From NCBI RefSeq assembly GCF_023184515.1, contig NZ_JAAHBP010000008.1, positions 372,001 to 436,000 of the forward strand: 64,000 nucleotides of DNA. The letters are read 5' to 3'. The translations under genes were made by a program, and so were the position numbers. Every line of letters starts with the position of its first letter. The first letter of the stretch is position 1. This document shows, piece after piece, positions 6,643 to 15,315 of this stretch. The notes beneath the pieces were generated by a model. The model did not search any database. It was not told the origin of the DNA and saw only the letters and a list, made by a program, of their open reading frames with translations. This stretch comes from Streptomyces sp. D2-8 (GTDB lineage Bacteria > Actinomycetota > Actinomycetes > Streptomycetales > Streptomycetaceae).

Positions 6643-9162
6643 ATGGATCCTGACAACCAGGGACCCGAGGAGTACGGCCACGACGGTGACGGCCCTGCGC
6701 CGCGCCCGCGCCCTCCCAGGGAATCCCTCGCACCCGACTTCGGGCAGCACGCGCCGGCGCTCGCCCGCACGGTGCAGCTCGTCTCCGGCGATTTCCTGCT
6801 GACCGTCAACCCCGTCGACGGCAGCGAGATAGAGGCCTGCCCGCCCACCGAGCGACCCGCCCGGCCCGTGAAGCTCACCGCGACCGAGCGCGGAGAGGCC
6901 GAGCGCGCGGCCCGCCCGCCCGTCCCGCCCGGCCCCCCGCAGCCCGCCCTGCCGCTGCTGGCCCGCCAGGACGAACGCGAGAGCCTGGTGCGCCTGCTCG
7001 CCCGCGGCCGCTCCACCCGCCTCACCGGCGCGCCCGGCTCCGGCCGCACCCGCCTCCTCGACCTCGTCGCCGAGGACTGCTCCGACCTCGCCCCCGACGG
7101 CGTCGTCCGGCTCAACGGCTTCGGGCGCACCTCCGGCGATCTGCTGTACGACCTGTTCCACGCGGTGTACAGCGCCCCCCTGCACCGCCCGAACCGGGAC
7201 GAACTGCTCACCTACGTCCGTGAGATCGGCGCGGTCGTCGTCCTCGACGACCTGGAGTTCGGCGGCGCCGCGCTCGACGAGCTGCTGGAGGCCACCCCCG
7301 AGTGCGCCTTCCTGCTCGGCGCCACCCCGGACGTGCCGGCCCCCTCCGCCGACGCCGGCGTCGAGGAGGTCCTCCTCGGCGGACTGGAGCGCGCGGCCGG
7401 GCTCGACCTGCTGGAACACGCCGTCGGCCGGACCCTCACCGAGGACGAGTCCAACTGGGCGGGCGACCTCTGGTTCGAGTCCGAGGGCCTGCCGCTGCGC
7501 TTCGTCCAGGCCGGAGCCCTGCTGCGACAGCGCGACCGGCTGCGTGCCGGCACCAGTGCCGTCGACGAGTTCGGTGTCTTCGAGGACGCGCCCCCGGCCG
7601 ACACCGTCGAGGCCTGCGACCTCGGCGACGACGTGCCGCTGCCCGCGCTCGGCGAGGCCGCCGCGCCCGCGCCGCTGCTCGCCTCCCGGCTGAGCGCCTC
7701 CGCCCGCGCCACCCTGCGGTTCGCCGTCGCCCTCGGCGGCGAGGTCCCGCACCAGGCGCATCTGCCCGCCCTGGTCGGCGACACCCACGCGGACGCCGCG
7801 CTCGGCGAACTGGCCGCCTGCGGCCTGGTCTCCCCGGTCGGCTCCCGCTACCGCCTCGCGGCCGGCGTGCCGGCCCAGCTGGAGGCCGCCGGGTACGCCG
7901 ACGAGGCCGAGGCCCGCGCCCACAGCGCCGCTCAGCACTACTCCTGGTGGGCCGGGCACCCCTCGGTCACCCCGGAGCGCGTGTGCGCCGAGGCCGACGC
8001 GGTCCTCGCCGCCCTGGCCGTCCTCGGTCCGGCAACCCGGCCGCCCGCCGAGGGCGAGGAGTGCGCGGCCGTGCACCTGGCCCGCACCGCCGCCCCGGCG
8101 TTCGCCGCCGGACTGCACTGGAGCGCCTGGGAGCGGGCCCTGCGGTCCGGCGCCGAGGCCACCCGGCTCGCCGGGGACGTCGCCGAAGAGGCCTACTTCC
8201 ACCACGAGCTCGGCATCCTCGCCCTGTGCGGGGGGCAGCTCGACCGGGCCCGCGCCGAACTGGAGGCCTCCATCGGCCTGCGCGGCGCGCTCGCCGACAA
8301 GCGCGGCGCCGTCGCCGGCCGCCGTGCCCTCGCCCTCGTCGCCGACCGCTCGGGCACACCGATCGGGCTCGGGCCGACCGCGGGGGAGGAGGTGCCCGAC
8401 GCCCGTGACGAGGAGTCGGCGTCCCCACCCGGCGGTGTTCCGGCGGCCTTCCCGACGCTCCAGCAGCCGCCCTCCCCGGCCCTGGTCACCCACCGCAGCC
8501 CGCCCGCGCCCGCGCGGGGGGCCCGGGGCGGCCTCAAGGGCCTGGCCCGGCGCAACCTCGTGGCCGCCGGTGCCGGTGCCCTGCTCGTCGCCGTGCTGGG
8601 CACCGTGGTGACGCTCGGCGCCACCTCCGACAACGAGCAGAACCCGCCGTCCGACCAGGTCGGCGTCAACCCGTCCGCCAGCCAGGGCGTCAACGACGGC
8701 AGCCTCGGAGCCGACCAGCCGGTCAGCGACAGCAACGGCGACACGGTCCCGGCGACCAGCCGCCCGACCGACCCGGGCCCGGACGGCACACCCGGCACGT
8801 CGGACGACCCGACGCCGACGGACTCCCCGAGCGGTTCGCGGGACCCGAGTGGTTCCGCGTCGCCGTCGAAGTCGCCGTCGTCCTCGAAGCCGCCGTCCAC
8901 GTCCAAGCCGCCCACGACGTCCAAGCCCCCCGCGACGTCCAGGCCGCCGACGTCCAGGCCGCCGACGTCCAGGCCGCCGACCTCCGAGCCGCCCACCTCG
9001 GAACCGCCCACCTCGGAGCCGCCCACCTCGGAGCCGCCGACGACCAGCCCGTCCACGTCCGACTCGGCCAGCGGCCCGGTGCCGAGCGCCCCCACGAGCA
9101 CCTCGGCGAGCGCGCCGCAGAGCACCACGGGCTCGCCGAGCAGCCCGGAGACGGTGATCTGA
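6643..9162 (+). CDS. Large membrane-anchored P-loop (STAND-like) protein with Ser/Thr/Pro-repeat tail
   Basis: 839 aa, unknown function. An N-terminal linker is followed by a P-loop ATPase module: Walker A GAPGSGRT near 129-136 and a Walker B-like VVVLDDLEF near 198-206. A winged-helix-like region comes next, then alpha-helical repeats (about 400-560, TPR-like, rich in Ala/Leu). One transmembrane helix lies near 638-660 (LVAAGAGALLVAVLGTVVTLGA). The last 160 residues are acidic, then Ser/Thr/Pro-rich, with about a dozen degenerate PPTS(E/K/R) units. The N-terminus should be cytoplasmic and the repeat tail should cross the wall. This resembles STAND regulators with an added cell-wall spacer. 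Neighbours are the STAS gene and nucS (convergent). Recalled as SCO5387. Confidence 0.8.
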   Translation: MDPDNQGPEEYGHDGDGPAPRPRPPRESLAPDFGQHAPALARTVQLVSGDFLLTVNPVDGSEIEACPPTERPARPVKLTATERGEAERAARPPVPPGPPQPALPLLARQDERESLVRLLARGRSTRLTGAPGSGRTRLLDLVAEDCSDLAPDGVVRLNGFGRTSGDLLYDLFHAVYSAPLHRPNRDELLTYVREIGAVVVLDDLEFGGAALDELLEATPECAFLLGATPDVPAPSADAGVEEVLLGGLERAAGLDLLEHAVGRTLTEDESNWAGDLWFESEGLPLRFVQAGALLRQRDRLRAGTSAVDEFGVFEDAPPADTVEACDLGDDVPLPALGEAAAPAPLLASRLSASARATLRFAVALGGEVPHQAHLPALVGDTHADAALGELAACGLVSPVGSRYRLAAGVPAQLEAAGYADEAEARAHSAAQHYSWWAGHPSVTPERVCAEADAVLAALAVLGPATRPPAEGEECAAVHLARTAAPAFAAGLHWSAWERALRSGAEATRLAGDVAEEAYFHHELGILALCGGQLDRARAELEASIGLRGALADKRGAVAGRRALALVADRSGTPIGLGPTAGEEVPDARDEESASPPGGVPAAFPTLQQPPSPALVTHRSPPAPARGARGGLKGLARRNLVAAGAGALLVAVLGTVVTLGATSDNEQNPPSDQVGVNPSASQGVNDGSLGADQPVSDSNGDTVPATSRPTDPGPDGTPGTSDDPTPTDSPSGSRDPSGSASPSKSPSSSKPPSTSKPPTTSKPPATSRPPTSRPPTSRPPTSEPPTSEPPTSEPPTSEPPTTSPSTSDSASGPVPSAPTSTSASAPQSTTGSPSSPETVI
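8881..9052 (+). repeat. PPTS tandem codon repeats inside the tail
   Basis: About a dozen near-identical 12-15 bp units encode PPTSKPPTT, PPTSRPPTS and PPTSEPPTS. Such repeats expand and contract easily, so the tail length probably differs between strains. Confidence 0.8.
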
Positions 9163-9177
9163 CACCCGTACACACGG

Positions 9178-9210
9178 CAGGGCCGGGTCCGTTGTGCGGA
9201 CCCGGCCCTG
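9178..9210. terminator. Bidirectional terminator
   Basis: A 14-bp perfect stem (CAGGGCCGGGTCCG and its complement) closes a 5-nt loop between two convergent genes, 15 bp after one stop and 19 bp after the other. Confidence 0.88.
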
Positions 9211-9229
9211 TTCGTCGTCGTACGGGCTG

Positions 9230-9901
9230 TCAGAACAGCCGCAGCTTGTCGTCCTCGATGCCCCGCAGCGCGTCGTAGTCGAGGACCTGGCAGCCGATGC
9301 CGCGGTCGGTCGCGAGGACGCGGGCCTGGGGCTTGATCTCCTGGGCCGCGAAGACACCGCGCACCGGGGCGAGATGGGGATCGCGGTTCAGCAGCTCCAG
9401 ATAGCGCGTGAGCTGCTCCACGCCGTCGATCTCACCGCGCCGCTTGATCTCCACCGCGACGGTCTTGCCGTCGGCGTCCCGGCACAGGATGTCGACCGGC
9501 CCGATGGCCGTCGGGTACTCACGGCGGATCAGCGTGTAGCCCTCGCCGAGTGTCTCGATGCGGTCGGCGAGCAGCTCCTGGAGGTGCGCTTCCACGCCGT
9601 CCTTGATCAGGCCGGGATCCACGCCCAGTTCGTGCGAGGAATCGTGGAGGACTTCCTCCATCGTGATGATGAGCTTCTCGCCCGCCTTGTTGACGACGGT
9701 CCAGACGCCCTCCTCCTCGCCGGTGCCCTCCTTCAGCGTGCAGGGCGGCGACATCCAGTTAAGGGGCTTGTAGGCCCGGTCGTCGGCATGGATCGAGACG
9801 CTGCCGTCCGCCTTCACCAGAATCAGGCGCGGGGCCGAGGGAAGGTGGGCGGTGAGCCGCCCGGCGTAGTCCACGGAGCAGCGGGCAATGACGAGACGCA
9901 T
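9230..9901 (-). CDS. nucS: Mismatch-specific endonuclease NucS/EndoMS
   Basis: Cuts both strands at G-T, G-G and T-T mismatches and supplies non-canonical mismatch repair in actinobacteria that lack MutS/MutL. The 223 aa match the family. The N-terminal DNA-binding domain begins MRLVIARCSVDYAGRL and contains DDRAYKPLNWMSPPC. The C-terminal RecB-like nuclease has GPVDILCRDADGKTVAVEIKRRG, with the D-ExK catalytic residues, and then QLTRYLELL. The ATG at 9901 fits known family starts; a TTG 9 bp upstream is less likely. TAGCGT lies 8 bp ahead with no ribosome-binding site, so translation may be leaderless. The C-terminal EDDKLRLF resembles a sliding-clamp-binding tail. Confidence 0.95.
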   Translation of the reverse strand: MRLVIARCSVDYAGRLTAHLPSAPRLILVKADGSVSIHADDRAYKPLNWMSPPCTLKEGTGEEEGVWTVVNKAGEKLIITMEEVLHDSSHELGVDPGLIKDGVEAHLQELLADRIETLGEGYTLIRREYPTAIGPVDILCRDADGKTVAVEIKRRGEIDGVEQLTRYLELLNRDPHLAPVRGVFAAQEIKPQARVLATDRGIGCQVLDYDALRGIEDDKLRLF

Positions 9902-10036
9902 GGTCGGCAACGCTACTCGACGGGCACCTGTCGACGCGATTCGCCCTGGAAAACACGTGTTCAGTAATGGCCGATTGTGTGCACGGTGTGCTCAGCGGGA
10001 GTGTCTCATCTGCGCATTTTCCTGGTGCCGTCCCCG

Positions 10037-10052
10037 TACGGTGCTTACCGTA
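10037..10052. promoter_or_regulatory. TACGGT-N4-ACCGTA palindrome
   Basis: A perfect inverted repeat in the divergent region between nucS and the next gene. It could be an operator for either. No regulator can be named. Confidence 0.35.
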
Positions 10053-10155
10053 TGAACGGGAGGTCGCGAGACGTGTACGCAGCGTGTCCGGATATCGCGA
10101 ACTCTCCCTATCTGTCCGGCAACCCCCGCCAGTCGGGGGTGCGAGAGGAGAACTC

Positions 10156-10548
10156 ATGTCGCTCGACGTCTCACCGGCCCTACTCGAACAGGCCGAGCGA
10201 GGCGAGGTCGACGAAGCGGAATTCGTCGACTGCGTCCGGACCTCCCTGCCTTATGCGTGGGAGATGATCAGCTCACTGGTGGCCCAGCTGAAGGTGGACG
10301 GCGGCGCGTTCGCCGACAACCAGACGCCCCCGCCGGACGAGCAGGCACGCGGTCAGCTGCTGCGTGCGCTTGCGAGTGACGCGATACGCGGCGCGCTGCA
10401 ACGGCACTTCGGTGTGCGCCTGGCCTTCCAGAACTGCCACCGGGTGGCCGTGTTCCCGCTTGACTCCTCGGTCGACGAGAAGCTGGGCCGCTTCACCTCG
10501 GTCCGCAGTCAGGTGCTGAACCAGTCACCCGAGTTCCGGGACTGCTGA
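10156..10548 (+). CDS. Conserved hypothetical protein, 130 aa
   Basis: A soluble acidic protein with an N-terminal alpha-helical stretch (MSLDVSPALLEQAERGEVDEAEFVDCVRT split by a short turn) and the later motif VRLAFQNCHRVAVFPLDSS. I do not recognise a named family. It appears well conserved in Streptomyces at this locus (recalled as SCO5389). The ATG has a good GAGAGGAG site. A small hairpin, ACCCCCG-N5-CGGGGGT at 10122-10140, lies directly ahead of the ribosome-binding site and could affect translation. Confidence 0.75.
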   Translation: MSLDVSPALLEQAERGEVDEAEFVDCVRTSLPYAWEMISSLVAQLKVDGGAFADNQTPPPDEQARGQLLRALASDAIRGALQRHFGVRLAFQNCHRVAVFPLDSSVDEKLGRFTSVRSQVLNQSPEFRDC

Positions 10549-10561
10549 CGCGGCGCCACTT

Positions 10562-10611
10562 GCTTGCCGCTCCGTACGCGGAAGGTGCAGTTCTGTACCG
10601 GAGCGGCAAGC
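10562..10611. terminator. Bidirectional terminator
   Basis: GCTTGCCGCTCCG pairs with CGGAGCGGCAAGC (13 bp). A further GTAC pair inside is offset by a one-base bulge. It lies between convergent genes. Confidence 0.75.
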
Positions 10612-10632
10612 CCCCAGGAATCCACCGCGCTC

Positions 10633-11661
10633 TCACACGAGTTGGGGGAGCACCTCGGCGCCCAGCCGCCGTACGTTCTCCTCGGTCGCCGCCAGGTCCC
10701 CGGAGCCCTCGACGAGCAGCGCGAAGCGGGAGATTCCCGTCCGCTCGCTGGTCGCCGCCAGCCGGTCCGCGCACAGCCGCGGAGTGCCCACCGGGTGCAG
10801 CCCGCAGAGCAGTTCCGTGTAGGCCAGCGGGTCGCGCATCCGGCGTGTGCGCCCGTCGACCGTGACATGAGCCTCCAGGCCCTGCTTCAGCCAGCCCGGC
10901 ATCGCCTTCATCAGCGTCTCCGCCGCGTCGACCCGCCGGTCCGCGATCTGGCAGACGCCGGCCGACACATGGGACGCGTCCCGGATCTCCTCCGGCGACC
11001 GGCCGCAGGCGCGCGCGTGCTGCCGCCACAGCGCGACCATCTCGGCCTTCTCCTCGTCCCCCACGTGCATCCCGAGCAGCATCGACAGGCCCCGCTCGGC
11101 GGCGAGCCGCACGCTCGCCGGCGAGGTGCAGGCGACGACGAGCTCGGGCCCCGCGACCTCCGTCAGGGCCTCCGACGGCCGGGGCACCACCGGGACTTCA
11201 CGGAAGCGGAAGCGCTCCCCGTCGGCCGCCACGGACGACTCGCGCAGCCACCGCACCAGAAGCTCCAGGGACTCCGGGAACCCCTTCTCGTACGCCTCCA
11301 GACCCGCGCCGAACACCTCCAGGTCGATCCACGGGCCGCCGCGTCCGACACCGAGCGTGAAACGGCCGCCGCTCGTGTGGTGCAGCAGCGCGGCCTGTTC
11401 GCCGAGGGCCACGGGGTGGACGGTGGGCAGGACACTGACCGCCGTACCGACCCGGATGCGGCGGGTGCGGCCCAGCAGCAGGGCGGCCAGGGTGATGGCC
11501 GACGGGCACGTGCCGTACGGCACGAAGTGATGCTCGGCCAGCCAGACCGTGTCGAGCCCGGCCTCCTCGGCCACCTCGGCCGAGCGGACCGCGCGGTGCA
11601 GCGCCTCTCCCTCGCCCTGACCGGGGAACTGGGCCGCCAACACGAAACTTCCAACGCGCAT
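10633..11661 (-). CDS. Luciferase-like (LLM class) flavin/F420-dependent monooxygenase
   Basis: 342 aa with the luciferase-like TIM barrel: MRVGSFVLAAQFPGQ at the first strand, EEAGLDTVWLAEHHF, RIRVGTAVSVLPTVHPVALGEQAALL and GRFTLGVGRGGP. The C-terminal TGISRFALLVEGSG is usual for the family. Such enzymes use FMNH2 or F420 on many substrates, and this one cannot be assigned. The ATG at 11661 starts exactly at the first barrel strand; upstream codons belong to noncoding DNA. It is divergent from the next small gene. Confidence 0.85.
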   Translation of the reverse strand: MRVGSFVLAAQFPGQGEGEALHRAVRSAEVAEEAGLDTVWLAEHHFVPYGTCPSAITLAALLLGRTRRIRVGTAVSVLPTVHPVALGEQAALLHHTSGGRFTLGVGRGGPWIDLEVFGAGLEAYEKGFPESLELLVRWLRESSVAADGERFRFREVPVVPRPSEALTEVAGPELVVACTSPASVRLAAERGLSMLLGMHVGDEEKAEMVALWRQHARACGRSPEEIRDASHVSAGVCQIADRRVDAAETLMKAMPGWLKQGLEAHVTVDGRTRRMRDPLAYTELLCGLHPVGTPRLCADRLAATSERTGISRFALLVEGSGDLAATEENVRRLGAEVLPQLV

Positions 11662-11926
11662 TGCTTTCCTGCTTCCTTGGCTCCGACACGGAGCTCCCCC
11701 ACAGCGCATAACCGTCTGACACGTGCCGAGGACACGGCCGGGCGGAGTGTTTTGCGGATTGTCTGCAGAATGGGGCATTCCGCCGGGAGTCCGGGGGAGG
11801 GTAGCCGAGACGAGTCCGATGCGCCCGCGAGGGACTTGTGGCGTTTGGTGCCGTACGCGTACCCCCGTGCGCGCCGCGTAGGCTGGACGCGGCCCGTGCT
11901 TCCTGTATAGCCCCGAGAGGTGTCCC

Positions 11927-12259
11927 GTGTCCCCGCGTCGCAACCGACCCAAGGACGCCGCTTCGTCCGGCCGGAGCGTCGAGGACGACCGCCCCGGCCG
12001 CTACGGCGGCTGGCAGTCCTCGGAGAGCTGGCAGGGCGAGAACTGGAGCGTGCGGCACGTGGCCGGCGCGAGCGCGCAGGGCAAGGCGTACCGCTGCCCC
12101 GGCTGCGACCAGCTGATCCCCGACGGGGTGCCGCACGTGGTGGCCTGGTCGGAGCACACGGGCGTCGACGACCGGCGGCACTGGCACAAGGCCTGCTGGA
12201 ACGCGCGGGACCGCCGCACCCCGGGGGTGCGGCGGTCCCGTAACGCGCCGAGATTCTGA
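11927..12259 (+). CDS. Small conserved protein with a putative zinc site
   Basis: 110 aa. A charged, disordered N-terminus (1-45) precedes a compact domain with CPGCDQLIPDG-PHVVAW then HWHKACW. The C-x2-C pair and the later histidines and cysteine suggest a zinc knuckle. GTG start with CGAGAGG ahead. The last 15 codons (TPGVRRSRNAPRF) are encoded within a perfect palindrome that is probably also the terminator. Function unknown. Recalled as SCO5391. Confidence 0.75.
   Translation: MSPRRNRPKDAASSGRSVEDDRPGRYGGWQSSESWQGENWSVRHVAGASAQGKAYRCPGCDQLIPDGVPHVVAWSEHTGVDDRRHWHKACWNARDRRTPGVRRSRNAPRF
12206..12240 (+). terminator. 35-bp perfect palindrome overlapping the gene's 3' end
   Basis: Arms of 17 bp (CGGGACCGCCGCACCCC and its complement) around a single G, ending 19 bp before the stop codon end. 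The hairpin is therefore transcribed as coding sequence. It probably terminates transcription from both sides, since the next gene is convergent and stops 6 bp further on. Confidence 0.75.
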
Positions 12260-12264
12260 CGTCC

Positions 12265-13146
12265 TCAGACGTCCCGCTTCTCCAGCAGCGCGAAGGCGCC
12301 GGCGAACGCCACGGCCGTCGCGCCGAGGATGATCCACAGCGGGTCCCAGCCGGACGGGCCGGACTGGCTGAGGGAGTTGGCGTAGAAGACGCTGAGCTGG
12401 TTCGGGATCGAGTACTCGAACAGGGCGTCGCGCACGCCCTCCAGGGACTCCGAGAACATGAACAGCGCGATCACCAGCGGGGCCAGCACGGTGCCGATCA
12501 TGATGGTGATGGCGCCGGCCGAGTGCCGGATGATCGAGCCGACGAGGAGCGAGAGCAGGCCCAGCAGCGCGATGTAGAGCGAAATGCCGACCGTGCCCTT
12601 CAGCCACTCACCGCCGGAGGGGTCCTCGGCGCCGTTGCCCTCCAGCATGGCCACGTGCAGGAAGGCGACGAGGGAGCCGGCCACCAGCGTCACCACGAAC
12701 GCGACCAGGAAGAACACGATGGCCTTCGCCGCCAGCACCCGTCCGCGGCTCGGGCACGCGACCATCGTGGTGCGGATCATGCCGGTGCCGTACTCCGAGG
12801 CCGTGGTCAGCACGCCGAGCGTGATGATGCACATGCTGCCGAGCAGCAGGCCGAAGAAGCCGAGGGACAGCGCGTTCTCGCCGGACAGGTCCGAGGAGGA
12901 GCTCGACACCACGATGCCGGTCAGCAGACCGATGCCGACCACGAGCAGGACGAACACGCCGAGCGTCCACATCGTGGAGCGCACCGACCTGATCTTCGTC
13001 CACTCGGAGGCGATGGCGTTCCCGAGGTGCGTGCGCACGACCGGGATCGGCGAGGTGTAGCCGGCGCCGCCGGGCTGCGGGGCGGAACCGGGCGCCGCCT
13101 GCCAGGCGGGCGCGGCCTGCGGCATCTGGGGCTGGGGGCTGCTCAT
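12265..13146 (-). CDS. ABC-2 type transporter permease
   Basis: 293 aa. A Pro/Ala/Gln-rich cytoplasmic N-terminus (1-45) precedes six predicted membrane helices. Motifs typical of ABC-2 permeases are ASEWTKIRSVRSTMWTL before helix 1, ASEYGTGMIRTTMVACPSRGRVLAAK after helix 2, and the C-terminal ALLEKRDV. The start overlaps the ATPase stop (ATGA), so it is expressed with it. Substrate unknown. The neighbouring gene pair at 14543-16284 is a close paralogue. Confidence 0.88.
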   Translation of the reverse strand: MSSPQPQMPQAAPAWQAAPGSAPQPGGAGYTSPIPVVRTHLGNAIASEWTKIRSVRSTMWTLGVFVLLVVGIGLLTGIVVSSSSSDLSGENALSLGFFGLLLGSMCIITLGVLTTASEYGTGMIRTTMVACPSRGRVLAAKAIVFFLVAFVVTLVAGSLVAFLHVAMLEGNGAEDPSGGEWLKGTVGISLYIALLGLLSLLVGSIIRHSAGAITIMIGTVLAPLVIALFMFSESLEGVRDALFEYSIPNQLSVFYANSLSQSGPSGWDPLWIILGATAVAFAGAFALLEKRDV

Positions 13147-14429
13147 CGGGCGTCCTCGGGCTTGGTCAGGTCGGAGGTCGGGGCGGCGGGAGCCGGGGGT
13201 GCCTGCGGCGCGGGCTGCGCGGCACCCTGCGGCGCCTGGGGCGCGGGCTGGGCGTACGGGTTGGGCGTTCCCGCGCCGGGGGCGCTCGGAGCGGCGCTGG
13301 GTGCGCCGTGAGCCCCCGGCGCGCCGTACGGGCCCGCCGGAGCCTGGCCCGCCGGAGCCTGGCCCGGCGCGCCCTGCGGCGGGGCCGGGAACGGCTGGCC
13401 GCCCTGCTGGGGCGGCGGCGGGGCGTACCAGCCCGGCTGGCCCTGCCCGGGCACCGGCATCGGCGGCTGCGCGCCGGGCGGCAGCGGCTGTTGGAACCCT
13501 TCCTTCTGGTCGATCGTCGAGCGGTAGTCGACGGCGCCCTGCGTCATCCGCATGTACGCCTCCTCCAGGGAGGCCTGGTGCGGCGACAGCTCCCACAGCC
13601 GTACGTCGTGGTCGTGCGCGATGTCGCTGATGCGGGGGAGCGGCAGCCCGGTCACGCGCAGTGCGCCGTCCTGCTCGGGCAGCACGTGCCCGCCCGACTC
13701 GGTGAGCGCGGCCGACAGCTTCTCGCGCTGCTGCGGCTCGCTGTCCGGCGTCCGCACGCGCGCGAAGTCCGCGGAGTTCGCCGAGATGAACGCGGTCACG
13801 CTCATGTCGGCGAGCAGCTGACCGCGCCCGATGACGATGAGGTGGTCGGCGGTCAGCGCCATCTCGCTCATCAGGTGGGAGGAGACGAAGACCGTACGGC
13901 CCTCGGCCGCCAGCGCCTTCATGAGGTTGCGGACCCAGAGGATGCCCTCGGGGTCGAGGCCGTTGACCGGCTCGTCGAACAGCAGCACCTGCGGGTCGCC
14001 GAGCAGCGCCGCCGCGATGCCGAGCCGCTGCCCCATGCCGAGGGAGAAGCCCTTGGACCGCTTCTTGGCCACGTCCTGCAGGCCGACGACCCCGAGCACC
14101 TCGTCCACCCGCCTGGCCGGGATACCCGACAGCTGGGCCAGGGACAGCAGGTGGTTGCGGGCCGAGCGGCCGCCGTGCACCGCCTTGGCGTCCAGCAGGG
14201 CGCCGACCTGACGGGCGGCGTTGGGCAGCCTGCGGTACGGATAGCCGCCGATCGTCACATGCCCGGCCGACGGGTTGTCCAGGCCGAGGATCATCCGCAT
14301 CGTCGTCGACTTGCCCGAGCCGTTCGGCCCGAGGAAGCCGGTGACGGCTCCGGGCCGCACCTGGAAGGAAAGGTTGTACACAGCGGTCTTGTCGCCGTAG
14401 CGCTTCGTCAGGCCGACTGCTTCGATCAT
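13143..14429 (-). CDS. ABC transporter ATPase with proline-rich C-terminal extension
   Basis: Powers the ABC-2 permease it overlaps. MIEAVGLTKRYGDKTAVYNLSF starts the fold. Walker A is GPNGSGKST (about 38-46), the signature is FSLGMGQRLGIAAAL, Walker B is PQVLLFDEPVNGLDPEG, and the H-loop is FVSSHLMSEM. The last 130 residues are a Pro/Gly/Ala/Gln-rich low-complexity tail, unusual for ABC ATPases. The permease has a similar N-terminal tail, so the tails may interact. The ATG at 14429 matches the start of the fold; the six extra codons upstream lack a ribosome-binding site. Confidence 0.88.
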   Translation of the reverse strand: MIEAVGLTKRYGDKTAVYNLSFQVRPGAVTGFLGPNGSGKSTTMRMILGLDNPSAGHVTIGGYPYRRLPNAARQVGALLDAKAVHGGRSARNHLLSLAQLSGIPARRVDEVLGVVGLQDVAKKRSKGFSLGMGQRLGIAAALLGDPQVLLFDEPVNGLDPEGILWVRNLMKALAAEGRTVFVSSHLMSEMALTADHLIVIGRGQLLADMSVTAFISANSADFARVRTPDSEPQQREKLSAALTESGGHVLPEQDGALRVTGLPLPRISDIAHDHDVRLWELSPHQASLEEAYMRMTQGAVDYRSTIDQKEGFQQPLPPGAQPPMPVPGQGQPGWYAPPPPQQGGQPFPAPPQGAPGQAPAGQAPAGPYGAPGAHGAPSAAPSAPGAGTPNPYAQPAPQAPQGAAQPAPQAPPAPAAPTSDLTKPEDAR

Positions 14430-14542
14430 GCTCCGCACCCATCGCAAGGTTCAGGTCAGCGGGGCACACGCCCCCGTAAGGGTTAGGAGGATATCGAGGC
14501 GCTGACGGTTCCGCCCAAGAGGAGGTAAAAGGTCAGGCCACG

Positions 14543-15313
14543 CTAGGCGTCGCGCTTCTTCAGCAGCACATAGCCGCCCAAGAGCGCCGCGAGGACCCAC
14601 AGCCCCATGATCCCGAGGCCGCCCCACGGTCCGTACGGAGTGTCGTCGCCGATCGGCGTGACCACCTGCATGATCTTGCTGCCGGCCTGGTCGGGAAGAA
14701 ACCGGCCGACCTTCTTCGTCGCGTCGACATTGCCCAGGATGTTGGAGATCAGGAAGAAGAACGGCATCAGGATGCCCAGCGACAGCATCGGTGAACGCAG
14801 CATCGCGGCGACGCCCATGGAGAACATCGCGATCAGCGCCATGTAGAGGCCGCCGCCGAACACGGCCCGCAGCACCCCCGGGTCGCCGATCTCCGCCCGG
14901 TGCGAGCCCAGCATGGCCTGCCCCAGGAAGAAGGCGGCGAAGCTGGTGACGAGGCCGACCAGCAGGGCGAGCCCACTGGCGACCGCGATCTTGCTGAACA
15001 GGAAGGAGCCGCGCTGCGGCACCGCGGCCAGGGAGCTGCGGATCATGCCGGTGCTGTACTCGTTGGACACGACCAGCACCCCGAAGACGATCATCGCGAG
15101 CTGACCGAGACTCATCCCCGCGAAGCTGATGAACGTCGGGTCGAACTCCGCCCGGTCCTGCGCGTTCATGGAGTCGAACTCGTTCTTCGACAGCGCCGAG
15201 ATCAGCATGCCGAGGGCGATCGTCACGACCACCACCAGCGAGAGTGTCCACACCGTGGACGCCACCGACCGGATCTTGGTCCACTCCGACCGTACGACCT
15301 GTGTCGTCGCCAT
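14543..15313 (-). CDS. ABC-2 type transporter permease (second copy)
   Basis: 256 aa with six predicted helices. It begins MATTQVVRSEWTKIRSVAST, aligning with VVRTHLGNAIASEWTKIRS of the other permease, and also has SNEYSTGMIRSSLAAVPQRG and the C-terminal VLLKKRDA. It lacks the low-complexity N-terminus of its paralogue. It starts 2 bp after the stop of its ATPase. Export substrate unknown. Confidence 0.87.
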   Translation of the reverse strand: MATTQVVRSEWTKIRSVASTVWTLSLVVVVTIALGMLISALSKNEFDSMNAQDRAEFDPTFISFAGMSLGQLAMIVFGVLVVSNEYSTGMIRSSLAAVPQRGSFLFSKIAVASGLALLVGLVTSFAAFFLGQAMLGSHRAEIGDPGVLRAVFGGGLYMALIAMFSMGVAAMLRSPMLSLGILMPFFFLISNILGNVDATKKVGRFLPDQAGSKIMQVVTPIGDDTPYGPWGGLGIMGLWVLAALLGGYVLLKKRDA

Positions 15314-15315
15314 GC

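Noticed and set aside
8881..9052. Possible CRISPR-like direct repeats
   Set aside because: Short in-frame units without unique spacers; they encode PPTS repeats of a protein tail.
6013..9357. 1,114-codon open frame opposite the large ATPase gene
   Set aside because: Antisense shadow made by high-GC third positions; it would run through nucS, a terminator and the STAS gene.
12265..14469. Single 734-codon frame spanning the ABC-2 permease and beyond
   Set aside because: Its N-terminal half is a shadow frame of the ATPase gene; the real permease starts at 13146 with an ATGA junction.
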